From positions 1 to 44,764 of the forward strand of contig CAZIUF010000006.1 in the NCBI GenBank assembly GCA_964542665.1: a stretch of 44,764 nucleotides of DNA. The letters are read 5' to 3'. The notes beneath the pieces were generated by a model, which saw only the letters and a list, made by a program, of their open reading frames with translations, was not told the DNA's origin and searched no databases. Below, one piece after another: positions 22,879 to 30,824 of the stretch (position 1 is its first letter; each line of letters opens with the position of its first letter). A program made the translations under genes and the position numbers. The DNA is from JAGOLU01 sp964542665. GTDB taxonomy: Bacteria > Patescibacteriota > Microgenomatia > UBA1406 > GWC2-37-13.

Positions 22879-22959
22879 ATGGTAAGTAAGGATTTTTCAG
22901 AGTCATCTCTGTCTGAGCGAAGCGAGTTAGATGACGAGTGAAAAATCCTTACTTACCAT
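22879..22959. repeat. 81-nt near-perfect inverted repeat
   Basis: Perfect 21-bp arms (22879-22899 and 22939-22959; first arm begins ATGGTAAGTAAGG) flank a 39-nt centre that itself contains GTCATCT and AGATGAC as a second 7-bp stem, with GAGCGAAGCGAG at the tip. It lies between glyA and the gene at 23041. It could be a miniature palindromic element or a bidirectional terminator; there is no T-run right after either arm. Confidence 0.8.
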
Positions 22960-22973
22960 GAACAGGGATTGGA

Positions 22974-23029
22974 GTTTAGTATTTAGAGTTTAGTATTTAG
23001 AGTTTAGTGTTTAGAGTTTAGTGTTTAGT
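22974..23029 (+). repeat. Heptanucleotide tandem array (8 units)
   Basis: Eight contiguous 7-nt units: GTTTAGT, ATTTAGA, GTTTAGT, ATTTAGA, GTTTAGT, GTTTAGA, GTTTAGT, GTTTAGT, ending 11 nt before the ATG at 23041. Shorter degenerate copies occur at 5845-5875, 35350-35372, 44166-44195 and 44583-44604. Confidence 0.85.
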
Positions 23030-23040
23030 GTTTTGTTCTT

Positions 23041-23346
23041 ATGCTTTTCTTTCTCATACTCACTAACGCCCTGATGATTGCGATCTTCATCATCACGTAT
23101 CGCGCATTGCCTCCTGAGATACCCCTCTTCTACAACTTTAGTTGGGGTGAGTCGAGACTTGGGCACCCGCTCAACTTGTCCATCATCATCATTTTGATGG
23201 ATATCTTTTTTGTACTCACGAGCACGATCCTCAAAAGATACTATCTCAATGATGAATTTATCAAAAAGATCATCCAAATTATCCAGCTCATATACATCAC
23301 CATTAGTTTCGTAGCATTCATCCGTATTATTTGGTTTTCGATCTAA
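23041..23346 (+). CDS. Small membrane protein, DUF1648-like
   Basis: A 101-residue protein with three predicted membrane segments (about residues 2-20, 46-64, 77-100). Between the first two lies RALPPEIPLFYNFSWGESRL, similar to the LPxxIPxHxxxxG motif of DUF1648, a domain also found in SdpI-type membrane proteins. Function unknown. It ends 8 nt before the WecA-like gene and may be co-transcribed with it. Confidence 0.65.
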   Translation: MLFFLILTNALMIAIFIITYRALPPEIPLFYNFSWGESRLGHPLNLSIIIILMDIFFVLTSTILKRYYLNDEFIKKIIQIIQLIYITISFVAFIRIIWFSI

Positions 23347-23354
23347 ATACTCAT

Positions 23355-24413
23355 ATGCATTTGCTGCTTATCTTTGTCTCTACCCTTCTGCTGACATATA
23401 TATTCACCCCTCTAGTTATTCAGGGTGCCAAGCGATATGGACTCATGACTGACAGTAAAAAGTATACGCATCCAGCACATACCCACCGAGGCATCATCCC
23501 TCGAGCAGGAGGATTGCCCATATTCATGGGGATTTTGATCGTGGCGTTGCTCACTATCCCAGTCCAAAAAAATCTTATCTCTATCCTTGTTGGCGGCGCC
23601 ATCCTCATCGTCACAGGACTTATCGATGATCGATACAACCTCAGTCCATATCTCAGATTTACGATCAACTTTGTCGTTGCAGGGGTGACCATAGCGGGAG
23701 GTCTCGGCATCCCTTATCTGTCCAATCCCTTCGGTGATCCAATCCAACTGATTGAGCCACAATTTGTATTTCAGCTATTTAACTCTACACATAGCGTCTG
23801 GCTCATCGCAGATATCGCCGCTATTCTGTGGCTGATGTTCCTCATGAACATTGTTAACTGGAGCAAAGGTATTGATGGCCAACTGCCGGGCTATACGATG
23901 ATTGCAGCACTTTTCCTCGGCATCACCGCTGCTCGTTTCTCAGCACACGAGATCACTGCGACCCACACTCAGATGCTCGCATTCATCACGGCTGGAGCAT
24001 TTGCAGGATTTCTTCCATGGAACTTTTACCCACAACGCATCATGCCAGGATATGGGGGTGGATCACTTGCAGGATTTATGTTGGGCGTACTTTCAATCCT
24101 TTCATTTGGAAAGGTTGGTGCACTCGCAATCGTCTTAGCAGTGCCTCTCATGGATGGTATATATACGCTCTCTCGTAGGATATTAAGTGGGAAAAACCCC
24201 TTCAAGGGCGACGATGGACATCTGCATCATCTCTTACTGAAAGCTGGGTGGGGACGTCGTCGTATCGCTCTGTTTTATATGTTCATCACAGCGCTGCTAG
24301 GTGCCAATACTCTTTTTCTTGAGGGAGTAGTTATGAAAGTTGCCTTTGCAAGTCTCGTATACATCAGTATTGCGATATGGATTTATACGCTATCCAAAAA
24401 ACTCAAGAAATGA
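23355..24413 (+). CDS. WecA/MraY-type phosphoglycosyltransferase
   Basis: Polytopic glycosyl-4 family enzyme transferring a sugar-1-phosphate from a UDP-sugar to undecaprenyl phosphate, starting lipid-linked glycan synthesis. In 352 residues: RAGGLPIFMG, the DDxxD-like GLIDDRYNLSP, the central NWSKGIDGQLPG (family: N.vNliDGlDGLa; here with Ser-Lys), PWNFYPQRIMPGYGGG (family PAkifMGDtGS region, altered) and the late GDDGHLHHLLLKAGW, the H-x-H-H motif of the WecA/TagO branch. The ATG at 23355 fits the family start; an ATG at 23331 overlaps the previous gene. Confidence 0.82.
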   Translation: MHLLLIFVSTLLLTYIFTPLVIQGAKRYGLMTDSKKYTHPAHTHRGIIPRAGGLPIFMGILIVALLTIPVQKNLISILVGGAILIVTGLIDDRYNLSPYLRFTINFVVAGVTIAGGLGIPYLSNPFGDPIQLIEPQFVFQLFNSTHSVWLIADIAAILWLMFLMNIVNWSKGIDGQLPGYTMIAALFLGITAARFSAHEITATHTQMLAFITAGAFAGFLPWNFYPQRIMPGYGGGSLAGFMLGVLSILSFGKVGALAIVLAVPLMDGIYTLSRRILSGKNPFKGDDGHLHHLLLKAGWGRRRIALFYMFITALLGANTLFLEGVVMKVAFASLVYISIAIWIYTLSKKLKK

Positions 24414-24439
24414 CACCCTTGCTATGTAGTGTCCAGGAG

Positions 24440-24475
24440 TGTCATCCCGGACAAACGAAGTGCGATCCGGGATCT
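24440..24475. repeat. Palindromic repeat, TGTCATCCCGG...CCGGGATCT type (long form)
   Basis: A 36-nt unit with arms ATCCCGGA and TCCGGGAT around CAAACGAAGTGCGA. Near-identical copies are at 27020-27055 and 35269-35304. Located in the spacer after the WecA-like gene, where it might also serve as a transcript 3' end. Confidence 0.85.
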
Positions 24476-24540
24476 ATGCGCGATAATCTCTGTTTTTCGT
24501 TATACCTTACAAACTTTACACTTTAAATCATTTTTACTTC

Positions 24541-24949
24541 ATGACCACTCTCCAAGTAGGCGTCAAAATCATTTTTAGTAACACAAAAGGTCAGTACTTA
24601 CTGGCAAAAAGATCAGGACTCAACTGGGGTGAAGGCAAATGGGAAACATTCGGCGGAAGGATTGATCCAGGCACGCCTCTGATTGACAATCTTGCACGTG
24701 AGATACTCGAAGAAACAGGTCTCGCCTATTCAGGAACACCTCGTCTTTTGACAGCCCAGGATATTCTGAAAGAAAAAGATGGAAACCTCACTCACGTGGT
24801 GCGGCTTACGTATACCGACGTTATCCCAAAGGGTGTGATCAAGCTTGCAGAAGAACACAATGAGTACCGCTGGTTTAGCCTTTGATGAGCTGAAGAGTAT
24901 CACCTCGATAGACTCATATCTACCTGCTGCCATCGCCCTCTTGCCATGA
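24541..24949 (+). CDS. NUDIX hydrolase with an in-frame stop and +1 shift near its end
   Basis: The zero frame ends with TGA at 24883-24885 after 114 codons (ending YRWFSL). Shifting +1 at CTT TGA continues into DELKSITSIDSYLPAAIALL, then P and a TGA at 24947-24949, giving a 135-residue NUDIX protein with a natural family ending (W.sldEL). CTT TGA is the slippery site used by the RF2 gene, but no Shine-Dalgarno-like stimulator lies 3-6 nt upstream. The Nudix box reads GRIDPGTPLIDNLA then REILEETGL: the REUxEExGU core is intact, with Thr at the first Glu position. It is either a recent 1-nt insertion or recoding. Substrate unknown. Confidence 0.75.
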
Positions 24950-24954
24950 TTTTT

Positions 24955-24963
24955 TGCTACAAT
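24955..24963 (+). promoter_or_regulatory. Extended -10 upstream of the rmlB gene
   Basis: TGC + TACAAT, an extended -10 box, lies 155 nt before the RmlB start. The predicted leader contains one short palindromic repeat (25001-25027) and the CTTTA-rich array (25040-25109). Two other genes (30922, 33153) have the same layout: TGC-type extended -10, palindrome, periodic array, ATG. Confidence 0.5.
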
Positions 24964-25000
24964 CCATGCAATGACTTGTCGTGGTCTCTGACCATCGCCT

Positions 25001-25027
25001 TGTCATCCCGGCGAATGCCGGGATCCA
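25001..25027. repeat. Palindromic repeat, TGTCATCCCGGC...GCCGGGATC type (short form)
   Basis: Arms ATCCCGGC and GCCGGGAT around GAAT. The same sequence recurs at 42556-42582 inside epmA. It lies in the 5' leader of the RmlB gene. An upstream in-frame ATG at 24981 would translate it (VIPANAGIH), but that reading is not supported by the RmlB family. Confidence 0.85.
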
Positions 25028-25039
25028 TTTCCTTTCTTT

Positions 25040-25109
25040 GACTTTACGTACTTTACAGACTTTCGACTTTATGGACTGGACCACTTTACAGACTTTATCA
25101 CTTTATGAA
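25040..25109 (+). repeat. CTTTA-rich periodic leader array
   Basis: Degenerate units with a period of 8-9 nt: GACTTTAC, GTACTTTAC, AGACTTT, CGACTTTAT, then ACCACTTTAC, AGACTTTAT, CACTTTAT. It ends 9 nt before the RmlB ATG. A shorter version (GACTTTACGACTTTAC ... AGACTTTATCACTTTAT) fills the leader of ugd at 30840-30915. Confidence 0.75.
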
Positions 25110-25118
25110 CCTATACCT

Positions 25119-26132
25119 ATGAAACTATTAGTCACCGGCGGAGCAGGCTTTATCGGCTCCAACTTCATCCACTACTGGCTCACCGCTCATCCTGAGGACA
25201 GCATCATCTGTTTTGATAAGCTCACCTATGCAGGCAATATCGAGAATCATGCGAGTATCGCTGATGATCCACGATTTGCATTCGTCAAAGGCGATATTAC
25301 CGATCGCACTGCAGTAGACAAAGTCGTCAAGCAAGTTGATCTCATCGTGCACTTTGCAGCAGAGACTCACGTCGATCGCTCAATCACGGGACCTGAGGCA
25401 TTTGTGAGATCCAACGTGCTCGGGACTATGATTCTCCTTGAATCAGCTAGAACAAATGGCAACAAGCGTTTTCATCACATCTCCACGGATGAGGTCTTCG
25501 GCGCACTCGAACTTGGAAGCAAGGAAAAGTTTAGTGAAAAAACTCCGTACGATCCACACTCTCCCTACTCGGCGAGCAAAGCCGGATCTGACCACCTAGT
25601 CCGCGCCTATCACGATACGTACGGGCTACCCATCACCATCACCAACTGCGCGAACAATTACGGCCCCTATCACTTCCCCGAAAAACTCATCCCACTCGCA
25701 ATCACCAATATTCTTGAGGGTAAAAAGGTTCCCATTTATGGCGACGGTCTATATGTCAGAGACTGGCTCCATGTCGAGGATCACTGCCGAGCGATCGACC
25801 TGGTCATCTCAAAGGGCAAGATTGGCGAGACCTATTGTGTAGGTAGTATGACTCAAGATGTGAGCAACAAAGATATCATCAGAATCATCTGTGAGAAAAT
25901 GGGGGTCGACTTTGATGCTAGTGTTGAGTATGTCAAGGATCGCCCAGGACACGATCGTCGCTATGCGATCGACTGGAGCAAGATCAACCGAGAACTCGGC
26001 TGGAAACCGCTCCATACCTTCGATGAGTGGATTGCGCTCACAGTGAAATGGTATCGTGATCATGAGTCATGGTGGAAGCGGATCAAAACAGGCGAGTACG
26101 AAAAGTATTATAAAGAACAATATGGGAAGTAA
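25119..26132 (+). CDS. rmlB: dTDP-glucose 4,6-dehydratase
   Basis: Extended SDR enzyme making dTDP-4-keto-6-deoxyglucose, the second step to dTDP-rhamnose. In 337 residues: NAD-binding GGAGFIGSN (7-15), HFAAETHVDRSI (78-89), STDEVFG (122-128, with the Asp-Glu pair specific to dehydratases), YxxxK at Y150/K154 (YSASK) and NNYGPYHFPEKLIP. The ATG at 25119 matches the family start. It overlaps the EamA gene by 11 nt. An rmlD-like gene lies 2.5 kb downstream; rmlA and rmlC are not in the window. Confidence 0.95.
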   Translation: MKLLVTGGAGFIGSNFIHYWLTAHPEDSIICFDKLTYAGNIENHASIADDPRFAFVKGDITDRTAVDKVVKQVDLIVHFAAETHVDRSITGPEAFVRSNVLGTMILLESARTNGNKRFHHISTDEVFGALELGSKEKFSEKTPYDPHSPYSASKAGSDHLVRAYHDTYGLPITITNCANNYGPYHFPEKLIPLAITNILEGKKVPIYGDGLYVRDWLHVEDHCRAIDLVISKGKIGETYCVGSMTQDVSNKDIIRIICEKMGVDFDASVEYVKDRPGHDRRYAIDWSKINRELGWKPLHTFDEWIALTVKWYRDHESWWKRIKTGEYEKYYKEQYGK

Positions 26133-27057
26133 ACTTAAAGGCTTCCTTGCATTGTTTTTGTGTGCGGCAATCTTTGGATCATTTGGTATTTTTGTGAGAC
26201 TGCTCGGACAATCGTTCACATCGCTCCAACAAGTTTTTTTGCGTAATTTAGTCGCGACTACATTCATCCTCAGCTTCGTACTAGTGACTCGAAAAAAGAT
26301 GCAATACCATGGCATACCCATCAAGACTCTCTTTTGGTATGCGATTGTTTTTCCACTTGAGGTGATCTGCTTTACGATCGCCATCCAATATATCAAGGTC
26401 TCTACTGCTACATTCATATTTTATGGTGCAAATCTTGGCGCAAGCGCGGTGATCGGGAATATTTTCTATAAGGAACATATCAAGCCACATGTCATCGTTG
26501 CCTTATTGATTTCACTACTAGGCCTCCTCATGTATGCATATCCTTTTGAACTCGGCAACTCATTGATCGGTATCGTGTGGATCACCGCAGCAGGACTTTT
26601 CGACGCTATCGTCAGTGCATTTAGCAAACTTCTAGGTGGTAAGCTTGACACCTGGAGTGCAACTCCGCTGCGTACCGGTATGGGAGTCATCATCTCTGGG
26701 ATCGGCATATTGCTGATGCACGAATCATTTACCATCCAGTCATTTACCCCAACATCCATCATCGTGCTGCTCATATTTGGCTCAATGCTTTTTGCGATCA
26801 ATACACTCACACTCTATGGTTTCAAACGATTTGATTTGAATCTTGGTACATTTGTCTTGTCTGCAGAAGTTGTGTTTGCCACTATTTTTGGGATCCTTGT
26901 GATCCACGAGCTCCCTCTTGTGCAAGAGTGGATAGGAGCTGCCTTCATGTCACTTGGCATCATCATGGCAAACTATCCTGTACTCAAAACTGCATTGCGT
27001 AAGAATCGTCGTCCAGAGATGTCATCCCGGACAAACGAAGTGCGTTCCGGGATCTAG
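26122..27057 (+). CDS. EamA/DMT-family transporter
   Basis: A 311-residue drug/metabolite-transporter family protein with about ten membrane segments in two EamA repeats (near residues 8-138 and 150-290). The ATG at 26122 lies inside the rmlB gene (11-nt overlap). Substrate cannot be inferred. The last 12 codons (MSSRTNEVRSGI and stop) are supplied by a palindromic repeat at 27020-27055, so the original C-terminus has probably been replaced. Confidence 0.8.
   Translation: MGSKLKGFLALFLCAAIFGSFGIFVRLLGQSFTSLQQVFLRNLVATTFILSFVLVTRKKMQYHGIPIKTLFWYAIVFPLEVICFTIAIQYIKVSTATFIFYGANLGASAVIGNIFYKEHIKPHVIVALLISLLGLLMYAYPFELGNSLIGIVWITAAGLFDAIVSAFSKLLGGKLDTWSATPLRTGMGVIISGIGILLMHESFTIQSFTPTSIIVLLIFGSMLFAINTLTLYGFKRFDLNLGTFVLSAEVVFATIFGILVIHELPLVQEWIGAAFMSLGIIMANYPVLKTALRKNRRPEMSSRTNEVRSGI
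27020..27055. repeat. Palindromic repeat forming the 3' end of the EamA gene
   Basis: A second copy of the 36-nt long form (see 24440-24475), with T in place of A in the right arm (GTTCCGGGAT). The repeat encodes the final residues of the transporter, and the TAG stop begins at its right edge. Confidence 0.85.
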
Positions 27058-27101
27058 ATCAAACAGAGCATTTTCCCTATGGGCTAGAAATTCAAAATCG
27101 A

Positions 27102-27707
27102 TCACTTTCCAGCACTAGGTATCTTAAACCATTTATTGTTTACCAAATGCCACGATGAGACGTCAGTTGTATATATTTGTTTCCAAAGTTTTCGGGCAGA
27201 CTTAGTATAAAGTTTTTTAAAGACGATGCTCTTGCGTTGTGGATGCCATTTACGGGGTAGTTGGTGTCCTTGTTCCTCAAGCTCACGCATCTCAAGATCC
27301 ACATCCAGATTATCTGCATCCTTCACGATCTGTGATTCTCGAGATTTCCGTGATTTATATTCTTTGAAAACTCCGAACAGGTCAGCCAAAGCAGTTCCCT
27401 TGAGCGTATCAGTGATCGCAGGATCATCATTGTCTTGCATATACATTTTTTGTACATAGCTCAAATCAACAGTTCTGATATCTGCGAGGTCATGAGTGAG
27501 CGCCATTTGCATAATCTTTGCTTCATCACACTTTGTCCCCTCCATCCTGGCTAGAATGAGTGCTATCCACATCACTCTGAGAGTGTGCTCCATAGTATTT
27601 GCACAGTTAGTTCCTATATGCTGCTTCCAGCCACGTGTGATATGGCGAAGTGTGCCTATCTCGTATAGAAGTTCTACGTTACGGTGAAGTGACTTTGTGT
27701 TAACCAT
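27102..27707 (-). CDS. HD-domain phosphohydrolase
   Basis: A 201-residue HD-superfamily protein, similar to the YfbR/HDDC2 group of 5'-deoxynucleotidases. Metal-binding signatures: EHTLRV (His41), THDLADI (H72, D73) and VKDADNLDVDLEM (D130, D132). The start is ambiguous: ATG at 27707 (MVNTKSLHRN, chosen as closer to family starts) or ATG at 27728. It is divergent from the MazG-like gene, another nucleotide-metabolism enzyme, across a roughly 90-nt spacer. Confidence 0.8.
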   Translation of the reverse strand: MVNTKSLHRNVELLYEIGTLRHITRGWKQHIGTNCANTMEHTLRVMWIALILARMEGTKCDEAKIMQMALTHDLADIRTVDLSYVQKMYMQDNDDPAITDTLKGTALADLFGVFKEYKSRKSRESQIVKDADNLDVDLEMRELEEQGHQLPRKWHPQRKSIVFKKLYTKSARKLWKQIYTTDVSSWHLVNNKWFKIPSAGK

Positions 27708-27796
27708 TGGGTGAGGTAAGTCTAGCATTTGAGACTAATATTACAACAACATCAACTCGGTGGTACAATGACCGTGATTACCAGTGCATAGCTCCT

Positions 27797-28150
27797 ATGA
27801 AACCAAACACCTTCGATCAACTCACCGTCAAAATCCGCAAATTTGTGACTGAACGCGAATGGGACCAGTTTCAAAAGCCCAAAGATCTCGCACTTTCGCT
27901 CACCCTTGAAGCAGCTGAAGTCCTCGAGCACTTTCAGTGGAAAAATGAAGAAGAAATAGCCAAACACCTCACAAATAACAAGGATGAGCTGGCAGACGAG
28001 CTCGTCGATACCCTCTGGTACCTCCTCGCTCTTGCTGACAAAATAGGAGTCGATCTCGAGACTGCATTTGAGCGAAAGCTAAAGATTAATCAAGGAAAAT
28101 ATCCCATCAGCAAAGCAAAGGGCAATAACAAAAAGTATACTGATTATTAA
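27797..28150 (+). CDS. MazG-like nucleotide pyrophosphohydrolase
   Basis: A 117-residue all-alpha NTP pyrophosphatase of the MazG/RS21-C6 (dCTPase-like) type. The metal-binding helices read LEAAEVLEHFQWK (EAAEvxE) and DELADELVDTLWYLLALADK (E-x-x-D). Such enzymes hydrolyse (d)NTPs to monophosphates in house-cleaning. The ATG at 27797 is used because the upstream in-frame extension is unmatched. TTACAA, 17 bp, TACAAT (27747-27775) is a plausible promoter. Confidence 0.85.
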   Translation: MKPNTFDQLTVKIRKFVTEREWDQFQKPKDLALSLTLEAAEVLEHFQWKNEEEIAKHLTNNKDELADELVDTLWYLLALADKIGVDLETAFERKLKINQGKYPISKAKGNNKKYTDY

Positions 28151-28263
28151 TTATCCAATCGTAGTTCATTTGGATTACATTACTCAAAATGAACGTACGA
28201 GTGGTTAACCCGTAGCAGTTACGACTGCGGAGGGTGAAGAGATACTATTCATTTCTTATACTT

Positions 28264-28674
28264 ATGTTCAAAGGCACATACCTCCTCATTTGGTCACCAG
28301 ACCCTGATCAGCTCATGCAGTTTTATCGCGATGTGCTCGAGCTCAAGTTGAATAGCAAAACAGATATTTCAGCCAAAGACGGCCTTGCTGCAGACTATGG
28401 CTATGAGTTCGTCCTTACTGAGAAAAATGACAAACTCTGGATAGGCAAACATGGAGAAGTAGGTCCCAAAAGCACAGAGCCCTATCGCATCATGCACAAT
28501 CTATATACTGACGAAGTCCAAAAATGGTTTGAGAAAGTCCGCGATGCAGGGTGCCAAATCATTTGTCCACCTACCAAAACGCCATTTTATTCGGACAAAC
28601 TCCCGTGGTATGTGAGCACATTCCTCGATCCTGAGGGCAACTGTTGGCAGTTTATGGGTACAATAGAGAAATGA
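28264..28674 (+). CDS. VOC/glyoxalase-fold protein
   Basis: A 136-residue vicinal-oxygen-chelate fold protein: TYLLIWSPDPDQLMQFYRDV near the N-terminus, NLYTDEVQKWFEKVRDAGCQ mid, and STFLDPEGNCWQFMG at the C-terminus, matching the paired beta-alpha-beta-beta-beta modules. Family members include glyoxalases, dioxygenases and resistance proteins; the function is not determined. The stop overlaps the next start as ATGA, so it is coupled to the RmlD-like gene. Confidence 0.75.
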   Translation: MFKGTYLLIWSPDPDQLMQFYRDVLELKLNSKTDISAKDGLAADYGYEFVLTEKNDKLWIGKHGEVGPKSTEPYRIMHNLYTDEVQKWFEKVRDAGCQIICPPTKTPFYSDKLPWYVSTFLDPEGNCWQFMGTIEK

Positions 28675-29486
28675 ATAAATCTATAGTTGCTATCACCGGC
28701 TCCACAGGCCTCATTGGCTCACGCATCATCGAGCTTCTGTCTGATCGCTTTACCTTTCTCCCGCTGCGAATGGAAGATGGCATCGATATCACGAACAAAA
28801 CGACACTTAGCTCGCAGCTTGCAGCTCGCAGCTTCGATATCCTTCTCCACCTCGCCGCATATACCAACGTGGACAAGGCAGAAGTGGAACGCGAGATCTG
28901 CCACAAGATCAACGTTGATGGGACAAAAAATCTATTGGATATTTGTGAAGCCAAAGGCGCAAAGATGATCCTCATCTCTACCGACTTTGTCCTCGATGGC
29001 TCAACACCTGAGCCAAAGGGCGAGACCGCCATTCCTCACCCAATTGGCTACTATGCCCATACCAAGTACGAGGCTGAGCAGTTAGTCAAAGGCAAAGGCA
29101 TGATCGTCCGCATCACAACACCCTATCGGGATGAATTTCCAGGTAAAAAAGACATCGTCCGCACGATCAAATCACTACTCGAAGAAGGAAAACCACTTAC
29201 GATGGTCGCTGACAACCTCGTCGTCCCAACCTATATTGATGATATTGCACTCGCGCTCGGACACCTCATCGAGCACTTTTCTCCTGAGATCTACCATGTT
29301 GTCGGACCTGAGGCGATGTCAAGCTATGACCTAGCTATGAGGATAACGGACAAGTGGCATTTGAATAAGAGCCTAATAACGAAGACTACCCATGCGCAGT
29401 ACGGTCATGGCAAAGCCCCACGGCCTCAGTATGGCAATATTGTGTCGAGGAAGAATACAGGAATAAAGATGAGCAAGTTATCTTGA
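28671..29486 (+). CDS. RmlD-like dTDP-4-dehydrorhamnose reductase
   Basis: A 271-residue extended SDR. NAD(P)-binding GSTGLIGSR (10-18), HLAAYTNVDKAE (60-71), STDFVLDG (103-110) and the YxxxK pair Y128/K132 (YYAHTK) match RmlD, which reduces dTDP-4-keto-rhamnose. VPTYIDDIA further supports this. It is shorter than some RmlD and remote from rmlB, so a different deoxysugar reductase is possible. ATGA overlap with the VOC gene. Confidence 0.78.
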   Translation: MNKSIVAITGSTGLIGSRIIELLSDRFTFLPLRMEDGIDITNKTTLSSQLAARSFDILLHLAAYTNVDKAEVEREICHKINVDGTKNLLDICEAKGAKMILISTDFVLDGSTPEPKGETAIPHPIGYYAHTKYEAEQLVKGKGMIVRITTPYRDEFPGKKDIVRTIKSLLEEGKPLTMVADNLVVPTYIDDIALALGHLIEHFSPEIYHVVGPEAMSSYDLAMRITDKWHLNKSLITKTTHAQYGHGKAPRPQYGNIVSRKNTGIKMSKLS

Positions 29487-29551
29487 TTAAACTCGGTACT
29501 GCACCTGCTACAACCAAGAATAATTTTTATACTGACCTAAGTACTAAGTGT

Positions 29552-30709
29552 TCAATTGCTTGTATTTATATCTGGTAAGTCACTCCTAAAGATGCTTCTA
29601 AAGTTATCCAGTCGTTCTACGAGCTCCGCCACCTTTTGGTTGGCTATTTTACGCGAATTATTTACCATAACCGACAGGTCATTGGAGGTTTTCTGTTTCA
29701 TTCCTACACGTGTATGCCACATCCCGATAGAACGCTTATACCTGCGCTCTAGAACAGAAAGTAGTCTATAGCGACGCTGTGTTTCCTCACTATCAACATT
29801 CTCTCCATAATCATATGCGATGGCTGTTTTTCCATTAAATCCAATTTTATTCAACCTTCGCAAACCATCTCCTACAAGATTATGTAGCTGCCATTTGATT
29901 CCGTTATCTACATTTGCTTTTGCAACTTCTGATAGGTCACCGCAAGCAAATACAATATTTACTCCAGGCAAATTTGCGAGTTGCTCGAGTTGATCTATTG
30001 CTTGTTTTGTCTCAATTTTAAGATGTACTTCAGCCCTCTCATATCCCATTTTAGCTAGAACGTTCTGAGCATCTATAACCTTCTGTGGATCACCAACAAA
30101 CGAAAATGCTAGTTGACCAAACTTGTGTCTTTGGTCAGCAGGTACTGCATTTAGAAACTCAAGATCGCGCAGACTGAGGAGTGGTTCGTTCGGAAGACGC
30201 TCATTGAGCCAAGATGGCGAAGTAAAACCGTCACCATTAAATATTTTCGGACGTTTCTCATCTACTTGAAACACTGTGCCATATAAACCATTGGCATCCT
30301 CCCCTGTTACTTTCATTTGCGCTGTATCTCCTAGTCCTAGAGTCTCACCTTGTTTGACTCCAATCATATCGAAGTTGGGTCGGAGAATATGGTCTGCTAC
30401 TTGGGTGTCTGGGTTACCTACACCAACATAAACACTCTCTCCCACCTTTAGTTGTTGTGACGGATCCCTATCTCCTTCTTTTATACTTGTTTGAACCCTT
30501 GAACCATTATCCAACTCAAATCGTCTTTTTTGTACAAGATCAAGGGCTGCTACAAGTCCTGTTTCGGGGGAAAATGAAGTTAGAAAACTTGCAAAGCTCT
30601 CAGGAGTGTGTCGGCCAGAGTGCACCTGAACAACTGTGCCTTCGGGAAGTGTGCCAGAATCAGGCATGATTTTATCTGCATTAAACCGAGTTAGTATCTC
30701 TCCGTTCAT
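29552..30709 (-). CDS. Degenerate pyruvate-kinase-like protein
   Basis: A 385-residue protein whose full length can be laid on the pyruvate kinase A and B domains. AFSFVGDPQKV corresponds to the SFVRxxxDV motif, HLKIETKQAIDQLEQLANLP to KIE(N/T)xxGVxNxDEI, and VFACGDLSEVAKAN to VARGDLGVE (Arg replaced by Cys). The N-terminal ARLNFSHG motif with its catalytic Arg is replaced by VVQVHSGRH. It lacks the C-terminal allosteric domain. The PK lysine in KIET (K231) is kept, so binding without normal catalysis is possible. The ATG at 30709 is chosen from the -10 box TATACT, 6 nt upstream. It stands alone on the minus strand between glycan genes. Confidence 0.55.
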   Translation of the reverse strand: MNGEILTRFNADKIMPDSGTLPEGTVVQVHSGRHTPESFASFLTSFSPETGLVAALDLVQKRRFELDNGSRVQTSIKEGDRDPSQQLKVGESVYVGVGNPDTQVADHILRPNFDMIGVKQGETLGLGDTAQMKVTGEDANGLYGTVFQVDEKRPKIFNGDGFTSPSWLNERLPNEPLLSLRDLEFLNAVPADQRHKFGQLAFSFVGDPQKVIDAQNVLAKMGYERAEVHLKIETKQAIDQLEQLANLPGVNIVFACGDLSEVAKANVDNGIKWQLHNLVGDGLRRLNKIGFNGKTAIAYDYGENVDSEETQRRYRLLSVLERRYKRSIGMWHTRVGMKQKTSNDLSVMVNNSRKIANQKVAELVERLDNFRSIFRSDLPDINTSN

Positions 30710-30715
30710 ACCTAT

Positions 30716-30721
30716 AGTATA
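30716..30721 (-). promoter_or_regulatory. -10 box of the pyruvate-kinase-like gene
   Basis: TATACT on the minus strand, 6 nt before the ATG; context ATATACTATAGG. An almost identical context precedes the orphan gene at 38380-39480. Suggests leaderless transcription. Confidence 0.45.
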
Positions 30722-30824
30722 TACCGCTCCCAGGACTATGTCAATACCACCTCCCATCCTGGTATCTACCTCATTTTAAGCTCAAATACGCTCAGATTTC
30801 TTCTGGCAAGCGCCACTCTCCCCC

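Noticed and set aside
24883..24885. UGA recoding (as in Gracilibacteria/SR1)
   Set aside because: Reading through in the same frame gives TGA TGA and no family match. Other genes (rpmG, the VOC gene) end normally in TGA, so the code is standard.
24981..25118. 46-residue N-terminal extension of RmlB (VIPANAGIH...)
   Set aside because: It is a translation of the palindromic repeat and the CTTTA array; the family start is MKLLVTGGAG at 25119.
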